In this document: positions 48,443 to 57,196 of the stretch, in pieces
Layout of the letters: each line of letters opens with the position of its first letter
Numbering within the stretch: the first letter of the stretch is position 1
Origin: Microbacterium sp. MPKO10
GTDB lineage: Bacteria > Actinomycetota > Actinomycetes > Actinomycetales > Microbacteriaceae
Reading direction: 5' to 3'
Length of the DNA: 64,000 nucleotides
Assembly (NCBI RefSeq): GCF_026107415.2
Contig: NZ_JAPCHX010000008.1
Location: 1 to 64,000, forward strand
The notes under the pieces: model-generated
Told to the model about the DNA's origin: nothing
Database searches by the model: none
The model's input: the letters and a program-made list of their open reading frames with translations, nothing else
Position numbers and translations under genes: made by a program

Positions 48443-49222
48443 TCAGCGCGCGGGAACGCACTCCACGGCAACGCCAGCGGCGCGGAAGCCCGTGAGGGCA
48501 GGGTTTTCGGAATCCCCGTCTGTGACAAGCGCGGTGATCTCACCGGGGCCGGCGACGTTCATCAGCTGCACGCGGCCGAGTTTGGAGGCATCCGCCACCA
48601 CGATGACGCGGTCGGCCGTCTGCATCGCCGCCTTCTTCACGGCGCCTTCCTCGCTGTTGTAGTCCGAGAGACCCCGTTTGCCATCGACGCCGGCGACGCC
48701 CATGACGAAGACGTCGCAGTTGTATTGGGCGAACGACGCCACAGACGGCGCGCCGATAAGACTGAGCTCGCCCGGGCGCACCATTCCCCCGGTCATCACG
48801 ATTTTCGTATTCGGCTCATCGTGAAGCTCAAGCGCAACGAGAATGCTCGGAGTGATGATCGTGAGGCCGAGACCGCGCCCTCTGATCGCACGTGCAACGG
48901 CGAGCACGGTGCTGCCGCTGTCGAGCGCGACTGTCTCGCCGGGCTTCAGCAGCTCCACGGCCGCCGCCGCGATGTGCGCCTTCTCGCGAGCACCCATCAG
49001 CGCGCGAGAGGTGAACGTCGGCTCTGACGCCTTCCCGCGCGATGCGATGGCGCCGCCGACCACCCGGCGAACGCTGCCCTTTTCTTCGAGAAGCTCGATA
49101 TCCCGCCTGATCGTCATCTCAGACACGTCGAACTCCAGGGCCAGTGTGCGAAACTCCGCCTCTCCATCGGCAAGCACCCGCTGCTCAACACGTGCGCGAC
49201 GCTCGTGGGCTTCCATCGCCAT
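48443..49222 (-). CDS. DeoR-family transcriptional regulator
   Basis: A 259-residue repressor. The N-terminal winged helix reads F-R-T-L-A-L-E-F-D-V-S-E-M-T-I-R-R-D-I-E-L-L-E, the DeoR signature; the C-terminal sensor domain carries L-D-S-G-S-T-V-L-A-V-A and V-M-T-G-G-M-V-R. Such proteins sense phosphorylated sugars. It lies between the importer operon and the divergent btpA-like gene and probably controls both. An in-frame ATG two codons in is an alternative start. Confidence 0.93.
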   Translation of the reverse strand: MAMEAHERRARVEQRVLADGEAEFRTLALEFDVSEMTIRRDIELLEEKGSVRRVVGGAIASRGKASEPTFTSRALMGAREKAHIAAAAVELLKPGETVALDSGSTVLAVARAIRGRGLGLTIITPSILVALELHDEPNTKIVMTGGMVRPGELSLIGAPSVASFAQYNCDVFVMGVAGVDGKRGLSDYNSEEGAVKKAAMQTADRVIVVADASKLGRVQLMNVAGPGEITALVTDGDSENPALTGFRAAGVAVECVPAR

Positions 49223-49260
49223 AGCATCCGTCCCTTCTGACCCCGTCGCGGGGTCTCTCT

Positions 49261-49299
49261 TGTGTTAATTGTTCACTTATGGTTAGGCTCTTGTGAATT
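49261..49299. promoter_or_regulatory. Divergent DeoR/BtpA control region
   Basis: GTGTTAATTGTTCAC (49262-49276) is an imperfect inverted repeat, and TGTGAATT recurs at 49292-49299 followed by CATACC. The region separates the DeoR gene from the BtpA gene and shares its key word with the importer promoter. Confidence 0.45.
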
Positions 49300-49338
49300 C
49301 ATACCATCACCTCTGCGTCAGAGCTGAAACGAGGAACA

Positions 49339-50160
49339 ATGACCAACTGGCTGCCCGACGTCTTCTCATCACCGAAACCCGTTGTGGGGATGCTTCATCT
49401 TTCCGCACTGCCCGGTGATCCAGGCTATGACTCCAACGCCGGTATCGCCGCAATCGTCGACAGGGCGAAGCGCGAACTGAACGCCCTGCAAAGCGGCGGC
49501 GTCGACGGCGTGCTGATCTCCAACGAGTTCAGCCTTCCGTATCTGACCGACACCGAGCGAATCACGTCGGTGACGATGGCCCGGGTCATCGGCGAGCTGA
49601 CGAGCGACCTCGCGGTGCCATACGGCGTCAACGTTCTGTGGGATGCTCGCGCGTCGATCGACCTGGCCGTTGCGACGGATGCCGCGTTCGTGCGCGAGAT
49701 CTTCACGGGCGTCTACGCGAGCGACTTCGGCCTGTGGAACACCAACGTCGGTGAGGTTTCTCGTCATCGTCATCGCATCGGTGCCGGGGGCGTCAAGCTG
49801 TTCTTCAACATCGTTCCGGAATCAGCGGCATACCTGGCCGAGCGCGACCTCTCGTCGATCGCCCGCTCGACGGTGTTTGCAACGCTGCCCGACGCGCTCT
49901 GCGTGTCTGGTCTCACCGCCGGCGCTCCGACAGACACGCAGTCGGTGTCGATCGTGAAGCAGGCGGCGGGCGATGTGCCCGTGTTTGTAAACACCGGCGT
50001 GAAGGCCGATAACGTCGCCGACCAGCTCTCTGTCGCCGACGGCGCCATCGTGGGCACCTTCTTCAAGAAGGATGGAAAGTTCGAGAACTCTGCCGACCAA
50101 TCGCGGGTCGAAGAGCTCATGTCAGCAGCGCGGTCATACCGCGCGGAGGTCGCTGCGTAG
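49339..50160 (+). CDS. BtpA/SgcQ-family protein
   Basis: A 273-residue TIM-barrel protein of the BtpA family: P-V-V-G-M-L-H-L-S-A-L-P-G-D-P-G-Y at the N-terminus, S-N-E-F-S-L-P-Y and F-V-N-T-G-V-K-A-D-N-V. BtpA was first linked to photosystem I stability, but most bacterial members (SgcQ) sit in sugar loci and are suspected sugar-phosphate enzymes. A GAGGAAC site precedes the ATG. It lies between DeoR and the isomerase gene, in the same locus as the importer. Confidence 0.9.
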   Translation: MTNWLPDVFSSPKPVVGMLHLSALPGDPGYDSNAGIAAIVDRAKRELNALQSGGVDGVLISNEFSLPYLTDTERITSVTMARVIGELTSDLAVPYGVNVLWDARASIDLAVATDAAFVREIFTGVYASDFGLWNTNVGEVSRHRHRIGAGGVKLFFNIVPESAAYLAERDLSSIARSTVFATLPDALCVSGLTAGAPTDTQSVSIVKQAAGDVPVFVNTGVKADNVADQLSVADGAIVGTFFKKDGKFENSADQSRVEELMSAARSYRAEVAA

Positions 50161-50212
50161 CAGTGAACCGCAGACGCCGTCGTGTCACGAGCTGGCGCGC
50201 TGTGGCTGGACA

Positions 50213-51136
50213 TCAGGCGAGCACCTTCGTCCAGACATCAACAGTGCGGCGCAGCATCGGCACGACGGCGTCGTCGCGCAGCTCGTGTGCGGGCATGACC
50301 TCGATCAGCAGCGGGCTCTCGCTCCACCCCGCATCGGCGAGCGCCGCGGCAACGCGGGCGGGGTTCACGCCGCTCATCGGGTCGGCTTCGTCGACCCCCG
50401 CGTGCATGTCGGCGCCGGGGCGCGAGTTCTGCAGCTGCAGCATGGGGTTCGTGGTCCAGCGTGTGGCGAACCAGGGCGCGAGTGCGTCATCGTCGTCACT
50501 CGGCGCCATCGCCACGGGGTGCCCCACGTCAAGACACAGCTGCCAGGGAACGGATGCTGTCGCCAGCGAGGCTTCCCATTCCACAGCATCCTCGAGCAGC
50601 GACCCCGGTTCACGTTCGACCGCCATGTTCTCTAACAGGAGCGTCGACAGCCCTTCGGCCTCGGCGCGCTCCGACAGCCGCAGCATCCGCTCGCGCAGTT
50701 CATCGAGCGCACGCTCGCGATGCGCGGGCTCTGAGGCCGTCGCGATCGTGAGCGCACCGATGTGCCCGCCGACCGAGCGGGCTCCGGCGATGCCGCCGAG
50801 CTCGATCAGGCTCGCATACCAGCCTTCAGCTGCGTCACGCGCGGCGACGTCTTCGCTCAGCAGCAGGTTCGTCGAATATGCGGCGAGGCCGGTGAAGATC
50901 GAATGCACCTCGACGCCGGCGGCTTCGGCGGCCTGCGCGAACTGGCGCACGTACGTGCGCGCCTCTGCCGACCGAGGGTCGGCCAACGGCAGGGTGTCGA
51001 CGCTCAGCTGGCACATCTGCAGGCCGAGCTGGTTACTGACGATGTGCAGTATCTCGTCTGGTCGCGTCCACCGCTTCACAGCGAAGCACGTGTTGATGCC
51101 GAGTGCCACCGGTGCTGTCCTCTCTGGCGTCCCCAT
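50213..51136 (-). CDS. Sugar-phosphate isomerase/epimerase-like TIM barrel
   Basis: A 307-residue AP-endonuclease-2-type barrel: G-I-N-T-C-F-A-V at the N-terminus, S-V-G-G-H-I-G (His), L-L-L-E-N-M-A (metal-binding Glu), C-L-D-V-G-H-P-V (Asp and His) and L-I-E-V-M-P-A at the end. The metal ligand set is present. Relatives include erythrulose-phosphate and tagatose/psicose isomerases, consistent with the DHA-type kinase nearby. Start at the ATG at 51136; the frame is open further upstream. Confidence 0.87.
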   Translation of the reverse strand: MGTPERTAPVALGINTCFAVKRWTRPDEILHIVSNQLGLQMCQLSVDTLPLADPRSAEARTYVRQFAQAAEAAGVEVHSIFTGLAAYSTNLLLSEDVAARDAAEGWYASLIELGGIAGARSVGGHIGALTIATASEPAHRERALDELRERMLRLSERAEAEGLSTLLLENMAVEREPGSLLEDAVEWEASLATASVPWQLCLDVGHPVAMAPSDDDDALAPWFATRWTTNPMLQLQNSRPGADMHAGVDEADPMSGVNPARVAAALADAGWSESPLLIEVMPAHELRDDAVVPMLRRTVDVWTKVLA

Positions 51137-51167
51137 CGTTGTTCCCACCCTAGCTGAGATTTTCTCG

Positions 51168-51187
51168 CACACTGTTGGTACCGTGTG
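51168..51187. promoter_or_regulatory. Inverted repeat between isomerase and IMPase genes
   Basis: CACAC (51168-51172) and GTGTG (51183-51187) flank ten bases in the divergent region. A candidate operator shared by the two genes; only symmetry and position support it. Confidence 0.35.
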
Positions 51188-51219
51188 AGGTTCTCGCATT
51201 GTTTGTGAACGGAGCACAC

Positions 51220-52011
51220 ATGGCTGCATCAATCGACGACGAGCTACTCATCATCGCCCGCGGCGCCGCCCAGGCCGGAGCGCTGATTCTCGACGACTCC
51301 ATCGGCGCCCACATCAGCGTGACGGCGAAGAGTGAGCTGGGCGACGTCGTCACCGACGTCGATCGTCGCGCAGAGCAGACGATCCGCAGCTACATCAGCG
51401 CGCGCCGCCCAGACGACGCCATCACGGGCGAAGAGCTCGACGCGACAGGCGATGATGCTTCGCGCTACCGCTGGTCAATCGACCCGCTCGACGGAACGTC
51501 GAACTTCGTCACGGGCATCCCGTACTTCGGCTCGTCTGTTGCGGTGCAAGATGTCGAGTCGGGCCACTGGATCGCGGGCGCAGTGAACGCACCTGTCCTC
51601 CGCCAGGAGTACTACGCGCAGCGGGGCGCGGGCGCGTGGCGCGTCTCTCGCGGCAGCACGGCAGAGCTGACCGGGCCCGACCCCGACGCGCGCACCGTGC
51701 TGTTCGGCACGGGCTTCTCGTACAGCAGCGAGATGCGGGCGACGCAGTTCGCCCAGCTGCCGCACTACATGCAGAACTTCACAGATGTGCGCAGTGTCGG
51801 CTCGGCCGCTCTCGGCCTCTGCATGGCTGCCGACGGCTCGACGAGCGCCTTCGTCGAAACCGATCTCTACGAGTTCGACTGGGCGGCCGGGGCCCTCATC
51901 GCCGAAGAGGCCGGGCTCACGGTGATACGCCCAGACGCACACCGTGGTGGCATCTGGGCGTATCCGCGGCACATCCCGCTGACGATCCCCGATACGGGCG
52001 GTACTGTCTGA
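51220..52011 (+). CDS. Inositol monophosphatase-like phosphatase
   Basis: A 263-residue IMPase-family protein: G-D-V-V-T-D-V-D, G-E-E-L (metal ligands), I-D-P-L-D-G-T-S-N-F (catalytic Asp/Thr motif) and E-F-D-W-A-A-G-A-L-I-A-E-E-A-G. The C-terminus V-I-R-P-D-A-H-R-G-G-I-W-A-Y-P is repeated as a gene fragment at 37877. It probably dephosphorylates a sugar phosphate or inositol phosphate. Start at the ATG at 51220, which has GGAG upstream. It diverges from the isomerase gene. Confidence 0.9.
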   Translation: MAASIDDELLIIARGAAQAGALILDDSIGAHISVTAKSELGDVVTDVDRRAEQTIRSYISARRPDDAITGEELDATGDDASRYRWSIDPLDGTSNFVTGIPYFGSSVAVQDVESGHWIAGAVNAPVLRQEYYAQRGAGAWRVSRGSTAELTGPDPDARTVLFGTGFSYSSEMRATQFAQLPHYMQNFTDVRSVGSAALGLCMAADGSTSAFVETDLYEFDWAAGALIAEEAGLTVIRPDAHRGGIWAYPRHIPLTIPDTGGTV

Positions 52012-52068
52012 GCCGACGTGCCGTGAGTGCGAGCGACGCGACTGATCACTTCTGATCGTGCCCGTTCG

Positions 52069-52761
52069 CTACGCGGCGTGCGTTCCAAGGTCGTGCGACA
52101 GCCCGGCCTTCAGCCCCATAGACGCGTCGTCGGCCAGGATTTCCAGCGTGCCCGCCTCAAACTGGTCGAGGGCGATGCGCACGATGTCTTCCGGCCGGTG
52201 CTTCGGAATGTCGAAGGCTCTCATCATGTCGGTGTCCGTGCTCGCCAGGAACATCGAGCTCACTTGCGTGCCGGCATCCGCCAGCTCAACGCGCAGCCCG
52301 TTCGACATCGCCCACACCGCAGCCTTAGATGCGCCGTATGAGTTCGAGTGCTCGAGCGCGAGCCAGGCCATTACAGACGACACGTTCAGCATCGCGCCTC
52401 CCCCGTTTCGCGCGAGCACAGGAGCGAACGCACGAACCAGGTTGAGGGTGCCGAAGTAGTTCACCTCCATCTCCTGACGAATATCGTCGAGCGCGCCGTC
52501 GCTCAGGCGGGCGAGCGTCGAGACGCCGGCATTGTTGATCAGAATGGATGCGTTCGAGGCGACGCGTGCGGCCTCGGCAGCCTGCTCTGCGTTCGTGATG
52601 TCAAGCGGCAGCGCCTCGACCCCATCGAGGTCAACGCTCTGCGGGTCGCGCGCACCGGCGAATACCCGCGCACCGCGCTCCACGAGCTGCCGGGCGAACT
52701 CGCGACCCAGGCCTCGGTTCGCGCCCGTCACAACCGCAACTGCACCGTCTAGTGCCACCAT
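52069..52761 (-). CDS. SDR-family oxidoreductase under MerR-type promoter
   Basis: A 230-residue SDR: V-T-G-A-N-R-G-L-G-R-E (cofactor), N-N-A-G-V, Ser in N-V-S-S-V and the catalytic Y-G-A-S-K. The ATG at 52761 is chosen because the open frame upstream crosses the promoter. The promoter region (52825-52857) shares 26 of 30 bases with that of the HIT-GMC operon, so both are probably induced by the same MerR protein. Confidence 0.92.
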   Translation of the reverse strand: MVALDGAVAVVTGANRGLGREFARQLVERGARVFAGARDPQSVDLDGVEALPLDITNAEQAAEAARVASNASILINNAGVSTLARLSDGALDDIRQEMEVNYFGTLNLVRAFAPVLARNGGGAMLNVSSVMAWLALEHSNSYGASKAAVWAMSNGLRVELADAGTQVSSMFLASTDTDMMRAFDIPKHRPEDIVRIALDQFEAGTLEILADDASMGLKAGLSHDLGTHAA

Positions 52762-52824
52762 TTTTCTTTCGTCCTCTCCGTGTGATCTCGCCCAGTCCGC
52801 ACCCGGTGCGGAGGCGATACACCC

Positions 52825-52857
52825 AACGTAGAATGTGACGCTAATGTCAGGGTCAAG
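52825..52857 (-). promoter_or_regulatory. MerR-type promoter, copy 1 (SDR gene)
   Basis: On the minus strand TTGACC (52851-52856) and TACGTT (52825-52830) are separated by 20 bases, the overlong spacing that MerR activators correct. The spacer contains TGACGCTAATGTCA (52836-52849), a partial dyad. The block from 52828 to 52857 recurs at 55181-55210 with four substitutions. Confidence 0.65.
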
Positions 52858-52970
52858 TCGTGGGCTGCCGTGTTCTCGCAGAGAGGAATCTGCACTGGTC
52901 AGCATCCACTCACCGGCGTCTGGAACCGAGTAACGCTGAGTCGATCAACCGACGAGATCTGCTGCCCAAA

Positions 52971-54590
52971 TCAACCCTGTTCGACGATGAGAATCTCTGC
53001 CGCCCGCTCCCCCACGACGATGGACGGCGCCATGGTGTTGGCGACCGTCACGTGGGGCAGCACCGAGGCGTCGGCGACGCGAAGCCCCTCAACTCCGTAC
53101 ACGGCAAGGCGGGAATCGACGACGGCTCCGTCACCGAGGCCCATGCGGCACGTGCCGCTCTGGTGCCAGTACGTCTCGACGGCGTTCCGCACGAACGACT
53201 CGACGACATCGCGCGCAGACGTCGCGGGCGAGACTTCGCGCGCGGTGAAGGGGCGAAGCGCCGCCGAGTTGCCGACCTCGCGGGCCAGAGCAACGGCAGA
53301 CAGTGCCGACCGCATGTCGTCTGGGTCAGCGAGAAAGTTCGTTTCGATACGAGGCCTGATCAGCGGGTCTGTACTCGCTAGTCGCACGCGCCCACGGCTC
53401 TCTGGCCGCAGCCGCATCGCCGGCATCAGTGTGAAGCACCGCTCGGGCGGCGGGTACTGCGCAGCGCTCTCGGGCGAGACGGATGGCGCGGGCGACAGAT
53501 ACATGACGAACTCCGGTGCGCCCGGGCGAGACTCGTCTTCCGCGAAGACCACCGCCTGACTCCGCGTGGGCATCGGAAGGGGCACACCTGTCGCCTCCCA
53601 CATGCAGGGCAAGCGCATGTGGTCGTCAAGGTTGCGCCCAACGCCAGGCAAGTGCTGCACAACGGGGATGCCGAGGGCGCGAAGGTCGTCTTCGTCGCCG
53701 ATCCCCGAGCGCATGAGAGCGGCGGGGGTGCCCAGCGCGCCCAGTGACAGCACGACGTCGTGTTCGGCGTTGGCGCGCACCAGCGTGCCGTCGTGCACAA
53801 ACTCGACACCGCGAGCTCTGCCGCCAGAGACCACGACGCGCGAGACTGTGGCGTGCGGAAGTACCGTGAGGTTCGGTTGCCCCAGACGATCGGCGACGTA
53901 TCGGCGGAATGGCGCCTGCCGCACGCCGTCGTGAATGTTCTCTTCGCGCACGGCGCTGCCGAACGCCGACTCCATCAGGATGCCGTTGGAGCTGTCGAAT
54001 CGAGGGATGCCGACAGCCTCTGCACCATCGAGAAACGAGGTGAAGAGCGGGTGCACGTCGAGCGATGACCGCACGCGCATCGGCCCGAGTATGCCGCGAC
54101 GCACGGGATCGGCGGCGCCCTGCCAGTCTTCGATGTCGCGATAGTGGCCCAGAACATGCTCGTATCCCCACGCGTCATCGCCGGTGATCTCGGCGTAGGA
54201 GTTCCAGTCGCTCTGGTGCCCGCGCGCCCAGACACCGGCGTTGATCGACCCGCCGCCACCCAGACCGCGACCCGTCGCGTACGCGAGCCGTCGCCCGTTC
54301 AGACGTTCGTTTGGCTCGGTGACGTCGTCCCACGTGCGCTCGGTGCCGAGGTTGGCCGGCCAAAGGTCGGGGTCACGCACTCGGTCATCGTCATCGTCAC
54401 CGCCGCTCTCGATGAGCAGCACCGAGACGTTCGGGTCTGCCGCGAGTCGACCCGCGACGACGGATCCCGATGATCCCGCTCCGCACACGATGTAATCAAA
54501 GGTGCTGCCGTCGTCAACGCGGTCAGCGAGTTCGAGGCGAGGCGAAGCCGCGGCATCCATCTGTCTGAATTCTCGTGTCATTGTCGTCAT
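52971..54590 (-). CDS. GMC-family FAD oxidoreductase
   Basis: A 539-residue GMC oxidoreductase (choline dehydrogenase/alcohol oxidase type): V-C-G-A-G-S-S-G-S-V-V-A (FAD), G-R-G-L-G-G-G-G-S-I-N (GMC signature 1), L-G-A-L-G-T-P-A-A-L-M-R-S-G-I-G (signature 2), the catalytic His in W-H-Q-S-G-T-C-R-M-G and the second catalytic position in V-A-N-T-M-A-P-S. The ATG at 54590 overlaps the HIT stop by one base; a second ATG lies three codons later. Oxidises a primary alcohol; the substrate is not identifiable. Confidence 0.92.
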   Translation of the reverse strand: MTTMTREFRQMDAAASPRLELADRVDDGSTFDYIVCGAGSSGSVVAGRLAADPNVSVLLIESGGDDDDDRVRDPDLWPANLGTERTWDDVTEPNERLNGRRLAYATGRGLGGGGSINAGVWARGHQSDWNSYAEITGDDAWGYEHVLGHYRDIEDWQGAADPVRRGILGPMRVRSSLDVHPLFTSFLDGAEAVGIPRFDSSNGILMESAFGSAVREENIHDGVRQAPFRRYVADRLGQPNLTVLPHATVSRVVVSGGRARGVEFVHDGTLVRANAEHDVVLSLGALGTPAALMRSGIGDEDDLRALGIPVVQHLPGVGRNLDDHMRLPCMWEATGVPLPMPTRSQAVVFAEDESRPGAPEFVMYLSPAPSVSPESAAQYPPPERCFTLMPAMRLRPESRGRVRLASTDPLIRPRIETNFLADPDDMRSALSAVALAREVGNSAALRPFTAREVSPATSARDVVESFVRNAVETYWHQSGTCRMGLGDGAVVDSRLAVYGVEGLRVADASVLPHVTVANTMAPSIVVGERAAEILIVEQG

Positions 54591-55027
54591 CACGCCCCGG
54601 CTTCTGTGTCCATTGCCTGCTCGTACCCGAGCTCGAGCAGGGCCGCGCGAAGCTTCTCGGCCGCGGCATCCAGCACCGACTCGTCTTTCTCGAGATTGGC
54701 CTTGGTGAAGTCGAAGTCTGGCATTCCCCAGACCGGGGCCACGTGAATGTGCAGGTGCGGCACCTCGAAGCCGGCGATGACGACGCCGGCTCGCGGGGCG
54801 TCCCACGCCCGCTGCACACCCTGACCGATGGCCTGGGCGACGTCGATGCACCGGCGCAGCGTGTCGCCGTCGGCATCCGTCCACCGGTCGACCTCGAGCC
54901 GCGGAACAACGAGCGTGTGACCGGGCTTCAGGGGAGAGGTGCTGAGAAACGCTGTGACCTCTGGGTCTTTCCAGACGAACCGCCCGGGCAGCTCCCCCGA
55001 GATGATGCGTGAGAACAGAGTTGGCAT
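54590..55027 (-). CDS. HIT-family hydrolase
   Basis: A 145-residue histidine-triad protein: F-S-R-I-I-S-G-E-L-P at the start, V-P-R-L-E-V-D-R-W and the triad H-L-H-I-H-V-A-P. HIT proteins cleave nucleotide conjugates such as AMP-lysine or dinucleoside polyphosphates. The acidic C-terminal tail is longer than in minimal members. It is the first gene of a two-gene operon with the GMC oxidoreductase, with the MerR-type promoter about 150 bases upstream. Confidence 0.92.
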   Translation of the reverse strand: MPTLFSRIISGELPGRFVWKDPEVTAFLSTSPLKPGHTLVVPRLEVDRWTDADGDTLRRCIDVAQAIGQGVQRAWDAPRAGVVIAGFEVPHLHIHVAPVWGMPDFDFTKANLEKDESVLDAAAEKLRAALLELGYEQAMDTEAGA

Positions 55028-55177
55028 CGATCAATGTCCTTTCGTATGCGCTATCCCATGAATTCCGGATGCCGCTGGCGGCCACGCCCGGGGGGAACAG
55101 ATTCACCTCTGGAGTGGTTGTTCCCATCGGAAGCTGGCTGCGCCGCTGCGACGCCCGGAGCGAGAACCGTTACGGTC

Positions 55178-55210
55178 ACCGTAGAACATGACGCTAGTGT
55201 CACGGTCAAG
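55178..55210 (-). promoter_or_regulatory. MerR-type promoter, copy 2 (HIT-GMC operon)
   Basis: TTGACC (55204-55209) and TACGGT (55178-55183) on the minus strand with a 20-base spacer that contains TGACGCTAGTGTCA (55189-55202). The divergent MerR gene starts 72 bases away, so this site may also autoregulate it. Confidence 0.65.
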
Positions 55211-55281
55211 CCCGAGCACGACGTCGGCTTCCGTATCAGGAGCAGTCAGGCTCGTCAGGAGCAGGCAGTGAGGAGCGAACA

Positions 55282-55683
55282 ATGCTGAGCATCGGAGCGG
55301 TCGCCGCCGCCGCGGGCGTCACGCCGCGTGTCGTTCGGTACTACGAGCAGAGCGGCCTGCTGGCATCAGAGCGCACAGCGGGAGGTCAGCGCCGGTACCC
55401 CGAGTCGGCTATCGAGCGCGTCGAGTTCATTCAGCACCTGATTCGCGCCGGCCTCACCACAGAGGTGATTCGCGACCAGCTCTCGTGCGTGAACTCGCGC
55501 GTCGCGACGCCCGACACCATCGAGAAGCTCCGAGCGCAGCGGGAGCATATCGCGCGGCGCGCCGCCGAGCTGAACAGCATGGAGCAGCGAATCGCCGACC
55601 TCATCGATGCCGCGCACGACTCCATTTCGGCCGAGGATGCTGCCTCGGCGCACTCTCACATCGCTACGCGCGCTCGAGGGTGA
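55282..55683 (+). CDS. MerR-family transcriptional regulator
   Basis: A 133-residue regulator: S-I-G-A-V-A-A-A-A-G-V-T-P-R-V-V-R-Y-Y-E-Q-S-G-L (winged helix), R-R-Y-P-E-S-A-I-E-R-V, followed by a coiled-coil dimerisation helix. No conserved metal-binding Cys or SoxR cluster Cys pattern is present, so it probably senses an organic or oxidative signal. A GAGGAGC site precedes the ATG. Its 3' end overlaps the convergent DUF4127 gene by 20 bases. Confidence 0.92.
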   Translation: MLSIGAVAAAAGVTPRVVRYYEQSGLLASERTAGGQRRYPESAIERVEFIQHLIRAGLTTEVIRDQLSCVNSRVATPDTIEKLRAQREHIARRAAELNSMEQRIADLIDAAHDSISAEDAASAHSHIATRARG

Positions 55684-57181
55684 TCGCCACCTCGAAGCTG
55701 CGGCGCCACGGCAACGTCAGCGATGTGACAGACCAGTCGCCGCCGGGCAGCGACTCGCACAGCATCCTGTTCATGTCGTCGCGAATGACCGCGCAGGCGT
55801 GCTCGACCCGAGCGTCGTCGGCCAGCGGGAAGCGGTCGGGAAACAGGTCTGCCCCCTTCTCGCTGCGGATCACCGCCTGGTAGGCGTAGTCATCGAGCAG
55901 ACGAGTCAGCAGCGCCCGACGTGATGCCTCGGCGTCGAACCTGCCCGACGCACGCCCCGCTTCACCGGCGACGCACAGCGAGATGACGCTGCCGATAGTG
56001 TTGCCCGCCGTATTCCACGCGCCGAACGCCTCGAGACGTTCGAGCAGCCCCTCGGCGGCGAGACGCTTCAGCAGCTCGGCATCGGCGCCGTTCGGAAACC
56101 GCACGTCGGCGAGCGCGACGCGACTGCCCTCGTCGAGAGAGCGCCGCACCAGCTCGACCGTCGCCTCGGCGGCATCCAGATCAGGGGTCTCGGGGTAGCC
56201 GCGGAACATATCGTGCCGATCCGGATCGGGTGCGTGAAGCACGAGCACGACGTCGACATTCGCCGCGTCGGGCTCTCCGGCAACACGCTCAGCGCCAGCC
56301 GCGCGAATCTGCCTGTCGACGGAGCCGCCGAGAGGCCCGTTCTCGAACGGCGGCACCCGGTCGAACCCGCCGTCTTGCGCAGTGAGCGCGGCGAAGGTGG
56401 GGCGAACGCTGCTCTCGGCCGCGATCGCACGGGCAACGAGCGCCGCGCCCACTTCGTCTGCCCCGGGGTACATGAGCGTGTCACGCGCGCCGGGCAGAAA
56501 GCGCATCCAGTGCCGCAGCCACACCTGCTCGACCGAACCCGCGGCGAACGTCGCGGTGTCATCGGCCGTGATCGCGAGAAAGTCGAGAGTTCCCTCGCTA
56601 CGCAGCAGCAGCGCGTTCATGTTGACCATGTGATTGCGCGCCCGGCGCGAGGCGTAATCGGTGAGGATGCCGTCTGGCACCTCGATCTGCGTGTCGATTC
56701 CGTCGGTCTCGGTGCGATCGAGCTGCTGATGCAGCGCACCCCCGAGGGCGTGGAGGTCTTTGCCGTAGTCTTTCCAATAGTCAGGCTCTTCCGCATTGGA
56801 GTACGAGTTGCTCGCGCGCATCACGAGACTGACGGCGAAGATGGTGAGCTCGGGGCGCTGCCGCTTGATCTCACGCAGCACGTCGAGGCGCGCGATCACG
56901 TCGCGCACCGGGTCGTGCGATGTGCGGCTCGCGATCAGCCCGCCGTAGAGCAGCATGTCGACCGAGACGACGAGGTGCGTCGTGTCGGGGTCACTCGCCC
57001 GCTCGCGCAGCCATGCGGCCAGAGCATCCGTGTCTCCCTGCTCGCGATAGTTCGGCAGCATCGCGGCGTCGGGCACGTCGAGAGCGACACCGGCAACGTT
57101 CGCGACGTCTGCGGGAAGCAGCACATTGACGGGGCGGTCGTCGAGGGGAAGCAGGGCGATGCGGCGGCCGTGAGAGTTCAT
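55664..57181 (-). CDS. DUF4127-family protein
   Basis: A 505-residue cytoplasmic protein of the uncharacterised DUF4127 family. The N-terminal A-L-L-P-L-D-D-R-P-V-N is the family hallmark; S-V-D-M-L-L-Y-G-G-L, R-A-S-N-S-Y-S-N-A-E-E-P-D-Y-W and L-A-I-T-A-D-D-T are further conserved-looking blocks. These rows of Asp and Asn look like a metal or sugar site. It lies 15 bases downstream of the GntR gene, co-transcribed, and opposite an amino-sugar importer with NanE, which suggests an amino-sugar-related enzyme. The function is unproven. Confidence 0.87.
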   Translation of the reverse strand: MNSHGRRIALLPLDDRPVNVLLPADVANVAGVALDVPDAAMLPNYREQGDTDALAAWLRERASDPDTTHLVVSVDMLLYGGLIASRTSHDPVRDVIARLDVLREIKRQRPELTIFAVSLVMRASNSYSNAEEPDYWKDYGKDLHALGGALHQQLDRTETDGIDTQIEVPDGILTDYASRRARNHMVNMNALLLRSEGTLDFLAITADDTATFAAGSVEQVWLRHWMRFLPGARDTLMYPGADEVGAALVARAIAAESSVRPTFAALTAQDGGFDRVPPFENGPLGGSVDRQIRAAGAERVAGEPDAANVDVVLVLHAPDPDRHDMFRGYPETPDLDAAEATVELVRRSLDEGSRVALADVRFPNGADAELLKRLAAEGLLERLEAFGAWNTAGNTIGSVISLCVAGEAGRASGRFDAEASRRALLTRLLDDYAYQAVIRSEKGADLFPDRFPLADDARVEHACAVIRDDMNRMLCESLPGGDWSVTSLTLPWRRSFEVAITLERA

Positions 57182-57196
57182 GGTGTCCTGTCTGAG

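Noticed and set aside
51925-51963. Palindrome at the IMPase 3' end as a terminator
   Set aside because: It lies inside the coding sequence, 48 bases before the stop, and has no T-run.
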